Shown here one piece after another: positions 1-10,978 of a stretch of 64,000 bases of DNA. The DNA lies in NCBI GenBank assembly GCA_964036195.1, contig OZ038453.1:13553206-13617205 (forward strand). Direction: 5' to 3'. Both the position numbers and the translations under genes were made by a program. The notes below the pieces were generated by a model that worked only from the letters and a program-made list of their open reading frames with translations, was not told the origin of the DNA and made no database searches. Origin of the DNA: Sphaerolaimus hirsutus. Taxonomy: Eukaryota; Nematoda; Chromadorea; Monhysterida; Sphaerolaimidae. How positions within the stretch are numbered: the first letter of the stretch is position 1; each line of letters begins with the position of its first letter.

Positions 1-80
1 GCTTCATGTGGCCACAAATCATTATAAATACACTCAATGTTGTGTTTTTTTGCTGTTTTGTATGTATATTTACATACATA

Positions 81-873
81 TAGGGTTCAAACGATATGAC
101 TTTTCGATATCGACATTCGATATTCGATATTTTTTCAAAATTTTCGATATCGATATTCGATATTTGATATTTTTTTCTGAAACTTGATATTCGATATCGA
201 TATGATATGGAACCTCGATATCGATATTCAATATTCGATATTGAAAAATGGTCGATATTCGATATTTCGATATTCGATATTGCAACTTGCTTTTGGTATA
301 GCAAGGCATATTTCAAGTGGCATATTGTATTTTCATGTGGTTGCACACATGTTTAATCATCTCTTTACTGAAATTTGAATGGTGCAAGTGATTTTAACAA
401 GCTTTACATCACTCAATGGTAGAAAATAGAAGAAAAACATGATGAATCAAAGTGTATCAGACAAATAACAATTGGTAGATATTACAGTTCATCCTAACCT
501 AATTGCTTAAGGGCATGTTGCAAAAAACGTATATCAGCGTTTTCTGGCTTCAAATTTAACACTCCAACAACAATGACATTATAAATACTGTACTTTTACT
601 CATCAAATACAATACTATAAGCACATCAGATCAACCATAAACATCTCAAAATGAAAATGAAAAGTAAATTTGGGGACACAATACAGGTTCGATATATCGA
701 GAAAATGGTCAATATTCGATATCGATATTCGATATTTTTTCAAAATTTTCGATATCAATATTCGATATTCAATATTTTTTCAAAATTTTCGATATCGATA
801 TTCGATATTCGATATTAAAAAATGGTCGATATCCGATATTCGATATTCGATACGATATATCGTTTGAACCCTA
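81..873 (+). mobile_element. hAT-like foldback element, TCGATAT arms, copy 1
   Basis: The element starts TAGGGTTCAAACGATAT and ends with the inverted copy ATCGTTTGAACCCTA. Both arms (about 90-290 and 680-870) are long runs of TCGATAT-type repeats around a unique core. The flanks CATACATA (73-80 and 874-881) form an exact 8-bp target duplication, the hAT hallmark, although the flank itself is low complexity. No transposase is visible, so it is non-autonomous. The core matches, inverted, the copy at 59706-60589. Confidence 0.85.
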
Positions 874-889
874 CATACATATACAGCAT

Positions 890-970
890 TCCATGGCGCT
901 GACGCCAACGCCAATGGCGCCATGGCGTGGCGCCTACTAATGGCGCCAGCGCCATGGCGCCATTCCGCCA
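890..970. repeat. GGCGCC/CATGGCGC palindromic cluster
   Basis: Short stretch made of overlapping GGCGCC, GCGCCATGGCGC and related palindromes. Similar clusters lie at 20236-20310, 28160-28230, 51735-51800 and 63760-63800. It is probably another foldback family built on a GC-rich simple repeat, but clear element ends were not identified. Confidence 0.6.
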
Positions 971-1573
971 CTATGTAGCTAAAATTTCAGGGGGGGCTGA
1001 GCCCCCCCCCCTCGCCGGCCTCCGTAAACAAGCAGCCCCCCCGCTCAAAAATCCTGGATACGTCCCTGTATGTTGACACAAGGTCATATCTGGAAGCTTT
1101 AAAAAAACGTTTTTTTCCAAACCTAGTGTAATGTAAATAAAAAGTAAGCGTAATGTGAGCACAGCTAGTTTTTTCAATGTATGCGTATTTGCTCGGTACT
1201 CTGAGTATGTGTACTTTTTTAGTAAAACTAAATACGCCTTAACAACTGTGTTTGGAGAGGGGTGGGCGCAGGTGTTTAAGATTTTACTGTTCATATCTAG
1301 CCGTTATGGGTGCTTATTGATAATTGGATAACAAGATTTGCTGTGATTTCTATAAAAAATAGTTTTTATGATTTCTTGTGTACGTCGCCTTCTTTCAAAT
1401 AAATATTGAGGCCGATCCTAATTTGAATATCTAGTTGAATTGAAGTGTTAAGTACGGTTTTCAGACACGGAAGCTTATCCCATAGCAATATTCCTTAATG
1501 ATCATTAAAGTAGACATTTGCATTTCTCTGTCACCCACACATATTCATTGAAGCTTGTCTTCTGAATAGATTA

Positions 1574-1753
1574 CCCAAAGTTGTTAAATGTACCGAACTT
1601 TTTTCGAAGTAAACTTAAATGTTCAGTATTTTATTTTTACTCACCCCTGAGTTCTGAAAACGTAAAGTTTTACTTTTTTACTTTTACACTGTGTAAATGG
1701 TGAGAAAAACTTTGAACAAGGACTTTGAAAAAGTTCAACACTTTGGACAACTC
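1574..1753. mobile_element. Short foldback element, AGAGTTGT / GTAAAC family
   Basis: The left end CAAAGTTGTTAAATGTACCG is inverted at the right end (...CACTTTGGACAACTCTAG). The inside has the ACTTT, GTAAAG and CTGAGT motifs of the TACGTAAAC family at 31849-32361 and 38419-38714. It directly abuts the element starting at 1754. Confidence 0.6.
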
Positions 1754-2568
1754 TAGTCCAACGATGGAAAAAACACAGAAATTGAACACAGAAACTCATT
1801 GAGTTTCTGTGTTTTTGTTTTACACAGAAACACGGAAACTCATAAATTTTGAAAAACTCAAAACTCAAATGAGTTTTTTTTTGGAGAACACAGAAACACA
1901 GAAACACGGAAACACAGAAAAGTTTTTTGAGTTTTTGTGTTTTTTTCAGCGAAGCGGTTGGATGCACATTAATTCAGTTAAACTAAACAAGATAAGATAA
2001 GCATCTATAGTATGTAAATGTCTACTATTTTCTATGATCCTTACAAAACTTTCTGATGAAATTATAATGCCCATGGGGGTATTTAGAGGTAATATAGTAG
2101 TTGTAGTTCAAATCAATTCCATAGTCTTCCATACAGTGCACATCCATTGAAGAATTTTGGAGTACTGCGTAAATTGTCATTTCTGGGCATTTTGTTGCTG
2201 GTGTTGTGATGTTGATGTCCTAATTGTGGACATTTTTATGGACTTTTTGACACTTGAATGAATACACAAATGTTATGTGGGGTGAAAACATGTGCAAAAC
2301 CAATATTTTATAAGAAAACCACTGTTTCCAGATCGAAATGCTGTAAATCAAAATTTTTGGGGGGAAAACTTGATTTTTTTTGGAAAAAAACTCGAGTTTT
2401 TTTAGAGAAAAACTCAAAAAACTCGAGTTTTTACAAAAAACACAGAAATAAAAACAGAGTTACTCAAGTTTTTTTCAAGAAAAAAACTCAAAACACAGGT
2501 ATTCATTTTTGAAAAACTCAAAACACAGAAAGTGTTTTTTTTTGGAGAACTTACCCATCGTTGCTCTA
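1754..2568. mobile_element. hAT-like foldback element with AAACACAG / AAAAACTC arms
   Basis: The ends TAGTCCAACGATGG and CCATCGTTGCTCTA are inverted. Subterminal arms are runs of AACACAGAAA and AAAAACTCAAA in opposite orientation. Flanks GACAACTC and GTCAACTC match 7 of 8, as expected for a slightly aged 8-bp duplication. Short ORFs inside are by-products of the repeat. Confidence 0.75.
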
Positions 2569-2898
2569 GTCAACTCAAATACGTTCAATTCTGATTTATT
2601 TATCAGTTGAAAATTCCGTGTGACAGTCCATGGAATTTTTCCCTTATTTCCCTTATTTTTCTGCGCTATCGCAGATGACACTTAATAATGTTGTGTATTC
2701 AAATCTGCGGAACCTGGCTTGCACATCTTGCAACAAGTAATTCAAATATAAACACTAGATGCAACTTTGATGAGGTTCATAAACATCAAGTTCCGTAGAA
2801 GTTTATTTCTTTAATCGAATACAGGATGTTAGGTTGGATGACGCATATTAAGTAAATGTCTGACTTGGCAATTCAGCTATGGTCTGCTGACTGAACAC

Positions 2899-3321
2899 TA
2901 GGGTTCAAACGGGATTGACTTTTCGGGATCGGGATCGGGATTGGTTTTTTGAGATTTCGGGATCGGGATCGGGATTGGCCGGGATTGGGGTCACGGGATC
3001 GGGATCGGGATTGGGGTGTTGGGATAGAGATTTTGGCCAATGTTTTGGCATCCACAGTTGTTCATAACGGTCTAAAAACACTGTTGGATGCCAGAAACGT
3101 GGCATAAAACGAACGCTGGGGGTTTGCGTTCACATTTTTGCATGCAAAAACGTCGTTTTTTCACTTTTGATAATTTACACTAATTTTTCCGGGATCGTGA
3201 TCCCGGACTTCGGAGTTTCTCGGGATCGGGATCGGGATTTGAAAAGTTTCGGGATCGGGATCGGGACTGCTGAATCCCGGAATTTCACGGGATCCGGGAT
3301 CGGGATCCCGTTTGAACCCTA
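2899..3321. mobile_element. hAT-like foldback element with GGGATC arms
   Basis: It starts TAGGGTTCAAACGGGATTGAC and ends ATCCCGTTTGAACCCTA. Arms consist of GGGATCGGGATC-type repeats. CTGAACAC occurs exactly on both sides (2891-2898 and 3322-3329), a perfect 8-bp target duplication. The terminal 12 bases are identical to those of the TCGATAT family although the arm repeat differs. Confidence 0.88.
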
Positions 3322-3329
3322 CTGAACAC

Positions 3330-4440
3330 CCCACTGAAAGCTACCGTATTTTTTCGAATTTTCAGGAAAAAATTTGCAAATGGCCATTTTACATTTTTTT
3401 CAGGAAAGTATGGATTGAGAAAGATGTATTTTTTAAGACTCCGTTTTTTGAAAAGTAAAAAAAACATTTGTATAATCTCGGCAGACATTATGCGAGTCAA
3501 TGGTCTAACGAATTTTTGTACAAGTGCCATTCTAACCCAATTTCATTGTTATTGACACTCGTATTTCATGCGTAGGGATGACCATCAACAAATTTTTCAA
3601 TTAGATAAGTGAACGTCACCGTCGAAATTTGAATTTAAGATCTACACTTGATAAATATACGATAATTTCTTATTATTACAAACATAGTGAGCATTTTATG
3701 TTATTCAGAGCAATTTTTAGATTTTCAAAACGATCCAGATTTAGCTAGTGGTGTACAGTGTACAGGGTCGTTCTTCCCTTGTTCTATCGCACGCACACAT
3801 ACGTACTTTTTTGTTGGAATTTGTCTGGGCTGTTACAATAAAATACCTTGTTATCTGCTTTCATATGACAATATGCGTGTTCAGTTTATCCTGTTCTCGC
3901 ATAAAACGTCGGATTGAATAAGATTTACCATGAATCAATTGGAATGCATTCATTCAAATTCAAAATTAACTTAACAATTTTGACGAAATTTAAAATTGGT
4001 ACGTAAGGGCCGAATCACTGATTCCTTTCATGTCTGCCGAGTTTACCAACTTGTTATGTGTATTGCTTTTTGTCGAATGTTCGTGACTTCAAGCGAAGTT
4101 GGACATGCAATAGGCTTAAATTTGCTAATTACGAAGCATATGTAAATAAAAACTCATTAAGGGTGATGCTTTATTTACACTTTAGAGGTATGTGGAATAA
4201 CATTTGCGGGATATTAAATATATATGTATAATACGTACATGTTCATATATATTACACTCACACAGCACAGTTAATGATTACATGTTAGCATGCTGAAATG
4301 AATGCTTTCTTTGACATTAAAAATACCATAAAACCGATGAAAGCAACCACCAATGTCTATTTGTGTTCGAAATTGCATGCTTTCAATGCAAAAACGTGCA
4401 ATACTTTGTGCGTAAAACCACAAAAAATAGCTGCAGTCTT
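3330..4440. other. AT-rich intergenic stretch
   Basis: No exon with convincing splice phases was found. A segment near 4310-4420 resembles, inverted, part of 5740-5830, so at least one dispersed repeat passes through. Otherwise nothing is identifiable. Confidence 0.5.
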
Positions 4441-4445
4441 TTAAT

Positions 4446-4928
4446 TAGCGATGGACAAAGCGCTTTTTTCAACCCCCTGCTTTAAAAAAAGAGAGTTTTT
4501 GTTGCTTTTCAAAAAAAATTTCAGACATTTCCAAATTTGCTAATTACACACTCAAAACACCTGCACTTTACAACAGTGCCGCTTGGTGAACATTTGTTGT
4601 CACCTTTTTTTGCCTATTTTAACTTTCACATTCAAATTCTTTATCCCTCTGTCTGCGGGAGTCAATCAGATCACTATTATTGGGTTATAAATGTGTTGAT
4701 ACACATGTGTTGAGCTATTTTTGAGCCATTTTGAGAAGATTTTGAGCGTTTTTTTTCCATCCCTAGGTTTTTTCCATCCCATAAATGACCACGTCTAAAC
4801 AAAAGATTGAAAAAATTTGAAAAATTTGTTTGGTCAGGACTGTTTTAAAACTACTGTGAACTGTGTTTGTTTGTTTTTTTAAACTGCCTTTTTTTTAAAA
4901 GCTGTTGAAAAAAGCGCTGGCCATCCCT
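4446..4928. mobile_element. Foldback element, GCGATGGACAAAGCGC ends
   Basis: Left end GCGATGGACAAAGCGCTTTT pairs with right end AAAGCGCTGGCCATCCCTGC. AT-rich interior with homopolymer runs. No coding capacity and no clear target duplication was read. Confidence 0.6.
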
Positions 4929-4989
4929 GCTTTCAATGTCTTTTGAGTTTACCGTCATTAAGCTTGAAGGTTGCATGTGTGGCTGAATA

Positions 4990-5530
4990 GCTATGAGCAC
5001 AGGGGTCTCCAAGATTTTGGCCCTCGCGGGGGCTGGATGGATAGCAAATCGCTCCTCCCGAGGAAAAATATTGGATAAGAGGAAAGCTGGAAAAAATTTT
5101 CTGGGGGGCTTGGGGGCGGGCTCGCGGGGGCATAATATATAGGCCTTTTCAGTGCATAGAATGCCGAAAGGGGAAAAAATCGCTAGTAATCGGTTAAAAG
5201 TGGCTTAAAGTAGGTTTAAAATGGCTAAAAACAGACATACATACAACCACGCATATAGCCGGAGAGCACGAATTTGAAGATGAAAAACTATAAAAAGGTG
5301 CGATAATTAGTGATTTTGAGCGAAAATTGGGGCAAAATTTCTCAAAAACCATTCCAGACAGATAGATAGCTGAGCGATTTGGGGGGGGGGTCTTTGGGGG
5401 TAGTAGCCAATATTTTTGCCTCGGGATAGATAGATAGCTGAGCGGCCTCCTGGATAGATATATATGTGGTTTATTTGGGGGGGGCAGCCCCCCCCAGCCC
5501 CCCCCCCCTAGGAGACCCCTGTATGAGCAA
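4990..5530. mobile_element. Foldback element with G-rich and C-rich arms
   Basis: TGAGCACAGGGGTCTCC near 4995 is mirrored by GGAGACCCCTGTATGAGCA near 5511-5529. The inside contains opposed G and C runs up to about 10 nt plus repeated AGATAGATAGCTGAGCG motifs. Non-coding. Confidence 0.6.
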
Positions 5531-5607
5531 GCACAACCACTCCCTCCCAGCAATTTTGCAGGAAGGATTTTTTGTTCCTGGCGCATGAACTTAGGCGGGG
5601 GTAGGGT

Positions 5608-6292
5608 TAGGGTTGGCCGATGTTTTTTTTAAAACGTTTTTAATAAAAAAACGTTTGTTTTTTTTAAAAAACATGACGTCCAAAATGTTTTTGTTTTTTT
5701 AAAAACATCGGCCGAAATTTTTAGTACTAAGCACTAGGTATTTTGCAAAATTTTTGCGCGCAAGCGCGCAATTTCACACACAAATTGACATTGGTGGTTG
5801 TTTTCATTGGTTTTGTTGCATTTTTAGTATCAAAACATCCATTTCTATGTGCTACCATGCGGGTGAATAAGCCGACATATGTTGCTGTAATATATAATAT
5901 TGAGGTAAATAATGTGCTTCCATGTACCTCCACAGTGTGTAACTTCACTCCCAAAGTAACAACCTCCTTTTATAACCTTGTTTGATCACCATTCCGTGCC
6001 AAACTTTACCTGAAGTCACGAACATTCGACTATAAGGCGATATACAAACGATATGTCGACGAAAAATGGATATTTTTGACACAAATCACCACTTATAATG
6101 CTATCCCATGGCTCCACAGCCATTATATGGTCATATTTAACATCACAGAGTATTGCCAGTGTCTGATATACCTATATATGTTGACACTAGGTCATATCTG
6201 GGAGCTTTTAATAAAAAAACGTTGTTTTTTTTAAAAACGTTTTTTTTTTTTTTAAACATCGAGTTAAAGAAAAACGTTTTTTTCCAACCCTA
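5608..6292. mobile_element. hAT-like foldback element with AAAAACG arms, nested in 5602-7018
   Basis: Starts TAGGGTTGGCCGATG, ends TTTTCCAACCCTA, with arms of TTTTAAAACG and AAAAACGTTTTT. GGTAGGGT at 5600-5607 and 6293-6300 is an exact 8-bp duplication. It overlaps the start of the outer element, so this copy landed inside it later. Confidence 0.8.
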
Positions 6293-6596
6293 GGTAGGGT
6301 TAGAAAAAAATCAATTTTTTTAAATACCTTGATTCTTCTTTTTTTAAATCATGTTTTAATTGATTTTTTAAAATAAAAATCAGATTTAAAAAAAAACACA
6401 GATTTTTTAAATTAAAAACATATTTTTTTAAAAATCATCCAGAATGGGGGTATAGAGAAAAAATATGTGTATGGTAAGTGTCAGACAATGTATTGTTATG
6501 TCTATTGTGGTCATATTATGACTGTGGAGTCATGGAATAACATTATATGCACTGATTTCTTTCAAAATGACCATTTTCATATCAACTTATATATCT

Positions 6597-6597
<1 letters not shown>

Positions 6598-6633
<36 letters not shown>

Positions 6634-6650
6634 ATATATATATAAATATA
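6598..6650. repeat. (TA)n microsatellite
   Basis: About 50 nt of alternating TA with two single interruptions, inside the element 5602-7018. Confidence 0.9.
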
Positions 6651-7258
6651 TTGACGTAAATATATCGCTTTTTGTTGAACATTCATGATTTCAAGTTCAG
6701 CATGGAATAGGGCTTAACTGAGGTTGTAAGAGAAGGCTAATACATCGACAGTGATGTTACACACTGTAGAAGTATGTGGGAGCACATTGGCTGCATATTT
6801 TATAAATATTACACTAACATTTGACGGCTTATTATTACACTGTAGCATGAAAAAATGGAATCCTTCACCCTTGCACAAAAATGCACACAAAAATACCTAG
6901 TGCAAGTCTACCAGAATTTTTGCCTTTTGATTTTTTAAATTAAAATCAGTTTCCACCCTGTGATTCTTTTTAAAAAGCAGTTTTAAAAAATCAAGTGCCA
7001 ATACCCTAGGCGGGAGCTCTTGATTTTTTTTATCAGTGTTCTTTAGAACTCAGTGGCGATGCTTCGCAGCTCGAAAAAAGTTATGGTAAATAGTAAACAA
7101 ATAGCAGAAAGAAATCCTAATTTAGATCCAATGAATATTTATGGCAGAAATGAATGGAACGCTTCCGTAAACTGAGCTGGGTACTAAATTGCTCGATACT
7201 GTCCATGAATGTCGTAATTTTTGGACAAATCGTTATAAGACATTTGATTTCCCATGGT

Positions 7259-8096
7259 CAGGGTTGGCAAAATCTCAGAAAAAAAATAAAAATAAAATAA
7301 AATAAAATGGAAAATTAGAGAATAAAATAAAATAAAATAAAATGGAAAATTAATAAAATAAAAATACAATTTTACTAAAATTTGAATTTTTGTAAAATTT
7401 TAGTAAAATTGTACAATAATTCAAATTTTTGTACAATTTTAGTAAAATTTTACAAAAACTCGAGTGTCTGTTAAATTCTATAGAAAGTTTTTTTATCATA
7501 TTGCTTAAGTTCCTAGCTGTCAATTTGCAGAACTAGTGCCTTGTTGTATCTTTCATTGTTGTGATTGAAACATATCGTTGCTCAAAATTGCAAATTTTCA
7601 CATTTTTAAAAATATTTTCACCTTAAAGATCACGAATTTATGTGATTTGTTTCCCATTTTCTTCATTCCATACCATGAAAAAGCCTATATATTGAACCCC
7701 GCAAGCCCTCCCCCACCCAAAAAAACAACCAAATTTTAGGTATTTTCCCTTAGGAGGAGCAATTAGATGCATATATCCAGGACCTCCTGAGGGTCAAAAT
7801 ACAAAATTCTTACCTCACAACCTGTGTCAATAGTTTACATAAAATTTTTTTTGTATTCATCTGCATGCTTCTAGCATGCACATTGTTTTATGTCCTTGCA
7901 TCCAAGATTTCCGATTTTTTGTAAAATTTTTGTAAATTATTTGTAAAATTTTTGTAAAATGGTTTCATTTTATTTTATTGATGACATTTCAGAATAAAAT
8001 AAAATAAACTGAAACATGAATAAAATAAAAATAAAATACAATTTTAATAAAAATAAAATACAATTTTATTAAAAAAATTTACGAAAACCAACCATG
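7259..8096. mobile_element. hAT-like foldback element with AAAATAAAAT arms
   Basis: Starts CAGGGTTGGCAAAATC and ends ACGAAAACCAACCATG (inverted CATGGTTGG). Arms are AAAATAAAAT on one side and its complement mixed with TGTAAAATTTT on the other. CCCATGGT flanks both sides exactly (7251-7258 and 8097-8104). Confidence 0.83.
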
Positions 8097-8154
8097 CCCA
8101 TGGTTAACATATTAAATAAATAGAAATATCAATAAAGCAATGATAAACACAATA

Positions 8155-8522
8155 CCGTAATCTAATAGAAGAGCGCCGTTTCTATTTTTTCGTCTTTTTT
8201 ACCTGCCGTTCTATCGGAGGCTGCATTTTCTCACCAATATTTTTCATATATTTCTAATTTGAACATTATTTTATTTATCGTGAAACCTGAGCAACATTTC
8301 AATATGAGAGCATCAATGTGAAATTAAATATCAATATTTGAATGTTTTGAACATTCTCGCCATCTACCTATTTTGTATATTTTTCTGTTTTGGCATTCTT
8401 CCAACATAATTTCTACCTGCCGTTCTATTGGAGGCTGTCGTTCTTTTGTTTCCGTGAGTGCAAAAAAGCGCCAAAACTTGCCGTTTTATTTGAGGTATGC
8501 CGTTCTATTAGAAGAAATACGG
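8155..8522. mobile_element. TA-flanked foldback element, TTCTAATAGAACGGC family
   Basis: TA|CCGTAATCTAATAGAAG on the left and the inverse GAAATACGG|TA on the right. The arms repeat TTCTATTGGAGGC and CCGTTCTAT. TA flanks and CCGTATT ends suggest Tc1/mariner mobilisation. Relatives lie at 47080-47496 and 47987-48148. Confidence 0.75.
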
Positions 8523-8737
8523 TACACATCACAATTTGAAAGTAAATCTCAGGTGTTTCCTGACTCAAAATGTTTGGGCTCACGTCAAATTCCCTGGCTA
8601 TTTTGGCCGTACTGGCAATTTTCAACTACAATTTTTGCCTAGCTGACATCTATTTATTTACACCGGATACAGAAACTGGATTGGATGATAATGGGTGAAC
8701 TTTTGGAAATATTTTTTGTAATTATCTGTTGCCAGTC

Positions 8738-9030
8738 CCAGACTGTAAGGTAAAAAGACTCTGTCAAATGTTATGTGTCATGTAAAAGACCATGCGAAGT
8801 GTCATATGTATCCTAATCTTTTGTTTATCGTTTTCAAATTTTATGTTTTTGTATCCAAATGAAATCTCCAAAAGTACGATTTGGATACAAAACATAAGAT
8901 TTGGATACAATAAGATTTGGATACACATGGGACTTTACAGGGTCTTTTACATGACAGATGACATTTTAGAGGGACTTTCACAAGACATTTAACAGGGTCT
9001 TTCACACATTACAGGGTCTGAGACTGCCCC
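8738..9030. mobile_element. Foldback element, GGCAGTCCC...CTGTAA family
   Basis: Left GCCAGTCCCAGACTGTAAGG pairs with right ACAGGGTCTGAGACTGCCCC. Inside are short inverted TGTCAAATGTTATGTGTCAT-like motifs and three GATTTGGATACA repeats. Relatives are at about 13945-14125, 25733-25890 and 33968-34192. It ends some 35 nt before the 3' splice site of the next exon. Confidence 0.6.
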
Positions 9031-9064
9031 CTGTACTTTTTACTGTTTTTTCTTCTATTTTCAG

Positions 9065-9374
9065 GCCAGTGAAAATTGGAGTGGTGCTCCCCGTGCCACC
9101 TATGGGTGATTATGATGAGACCAATGATGGAAAACACGTTGCAAACGTGCGAAAACGTTTCTCGATTCCGACTATGATACGTGCAGATTTGAAACGTTTT
9201 CGGCTGCCGAATCCGGAAGAGGCAATTCTCGAAGAAACAGCGCAAAAACGTTTCGCTGTGCCGAACGTAATCCGCCAGCAATTGGATAAACGTCTCACGC
9301 TTCCAATGGCGTATAGAAAGCAGCTTTTGAAACGTTTTACGTTGCCAACGAGCATTCGTGATCGGTTTCGATAG
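9065..9374 (+). CDS. Terminal exon coding tandem KR(F/L)xxP repeats; peptide-precursor-like, unidentified
   Basis: The exon opens after a good 3' splice site (CTTCTATTTTCAG, ending 9064) and reads about 102 codons to a stop at 9372-9374. The C-terminal 70 residues are five units of about 14-18 residues, each starting KR then F or L, then one or two residues, then P. Four carry a basic residue near position 9, as in KRFAVPNVIRQQLD and KRFTLPTSIRDRFR. Dibasic KR at the start of each unit is what a convertase-processed neuropeptide precursor would show, but no C-terminal amidation glycines are seen. It could instead be a basic repeat tail of a larger intracellular protein. Upstream exons and any signal peptide were not found. 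The regular repeat spacing and low substitution of P and R argue that it is a real exon. Confidence 0.5.
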
Positions 9375-10200
9375 AATATTCGCTTTTAATTTTCTCTTCC
9401 AAATGCGGTCAGGCGTGATGTTAATGAAAAGCATCAAGAGGTGAAATTTGCTTTACATGTGATGTGGGACAATCATAGTTTTTTAACGTTCTTAGAAAAA
9501 CGACAATTGTGATGCTTTCGACATATCGCTTTTGAACATTTAACCAATTTATGTATTTAGTTACACACTGTTGTTGTGAAGAAATTTGTCCCTTGGTCCC
9601 TGAACTCCCTCAGATCTGTTAAATGGTAACTGGGTAACATCAGTTTGTGTCACAAACATCCCCTGGAAGGATTCTTATAAATGTGAACAATTAGCTTTAG
9701 CTGCTCCCAAAGTTGTAAAATATTTTTTCCTTATTATTAAAATTATTGTGCATTACCAGCCGCAGCCACGATGGTTGAAATTACTGAAAAACGTCAGAAC
9801 GTTGCCTTAAATAAAAAAATAATAATAAAAAAAGTAATTTTATTATTAAATTCCAATTACCACGGCTGCTAAAATTAACGATCTCAAGTCTATCTGTCAT
9901 TCTCATTTATTTTTTAACGTTAACATCAATGTTGCATTTTGAAATGAATCCCATCTTTGTGACAATAATGTGGCATTGATTGTTTGCTGATTTGGGAATG
10001 ACTCGAATGAAGTGAATAAATTGATTATTGTTGAAGTTGTTGTATTCCATTTGAATTGTGTTCGTTTAATGAAAATCACTATGACAGCCAAGGGCTTTCG
10101 ATTCCAAATCTGTGTAAATATTTTACATTGTTTTTTTCCTGAATTCCCTGCTGAGCAAAGCAATTCAGCAACAGTAGCTAACACAACGGTTCAATGTTGC
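9375..10200. other. AT-rich intergenic stretch
   Basis: Downstream of the KR-repeat exon. No further exon recognised; no strong inverted repeat seen. Confidence 0.4.
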
Positions 10201-10203
10201 ACA

Positions 10204-10922
10204 GCACACTCGAATTTTCAGTTGCAGTTCGAACACTTTTTCAAGGGCGGAATTAAAAACGGGGGCGGAATCCAAAAACGTTTGAACTGCCCTCGATTTC
10301 AATTCCGCACATGAATTTTGCACAATGGCGGAATTATTTCCGACAGGTAGGAAAGTGCACAATGTCTGAACCGCCCTTGGAATTCCGCCTTGGTGGAACT
10401 CAAAAACGTCCGAACCGCCCTTGACAATTTTGAGTGTCAGTGCGCCATCTAGGCAAGACAACATTGGGACACTTTCTAGAGGGTGGAATTCAGTTTTGGT
10501 TTTCACAAATATGCCACATGGTGAACTTCAATATCTTTTAAACAAGTGGATATTACAAAAAAATTTCTCTATTCATTTTTGAAGACAAAGCCTAGATCTA
10601 CCTATAAATTTTTTTTCTCACAAATATGTTTGGTAAGATAAATAAGATGTGTTTCCCATAACAACCTTCTCTAAAGGGCGTATCTCTTAAGTCAAGGGCG
10701 GAATTGAAAGTGTCCCAATGTTTTTGAAATGTTTTGTTATGATATGCAAATGGACAAAAACGGTGTGAATTCATCCGGATTCGTGTGAATTTCATTCGAA
10801 TGTCCCAAAAATGCCAATATTTTCTTAAATAAAAATGTTCGAACCGCCCTTGGAGTTCTGCCTTGGCGGAACTCAAAAACGTTCGAACCGCCCTTGAAAA
10901 TTTTGAGTGTGCGGTGCGCCAA
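10204..10922. mobile_element. Foldback element with GGGCGGAATT arms upstream of LACTB2
   Basis: Left GCACACTCGAATTTTCAG and right TTTTGAGTGTGCGG are inverted. Arms carry GGGCGGAATT and TTCCGCC motifs. A block at 10378-10444 recurs almost unchanged in direct orientation at 10848-10922. It ends about 57 nt before the LACTB2 start codon, so the promoter or 5' UTR of that gene probably lies within or next to it. Confidence 0.6.
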
Positions 10923-10978
10923 TCTATACTTAAAGTTGAAACTTCACAAAAAAACTCGAACCAACGAAAATTCGCAGC

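Larger units (their letters stand above)
5602..7018. mobile_element. hAT-like foldback element with GATTTTTTAAA arms (host of a nested insertion)
   Basis: The element begins TAGGGT at 5602 and resumes as TAGAAAAAAATC at 6301 after an inner insertion; it ends ...GCCAATACCCTA at 7018. Flanks GGCGGGGG and GGCGGGAG match 7 of 8. Arms are AT-rich GATTTTTTAAAAT repeats. The core includes a (TA)n microsatellite near 6598-6650. Confidence 0.7.

Noticed and set aside
86-873. Repeated units could suggest a CRISPR-like array or satellite
   Set aside because: No spacers of regular length; the units form opposed arms of a mobile element in a eukaryotic genome.
5602-5616. Interstitial telomere repeat TAGGGTTAGGGTT
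   Set aside because: Fully explained by one TAGGGTT-ended element inserted into the terminus of another, with matching 8-bp duplications.
5743-5985. 80-codon ORF with a hydrophobic stretch resembling a membrane peptide
   Set aside because: It lies inside the nested AAAAACG element and part recurs inverted near 4310-4420, so repeat-derived.
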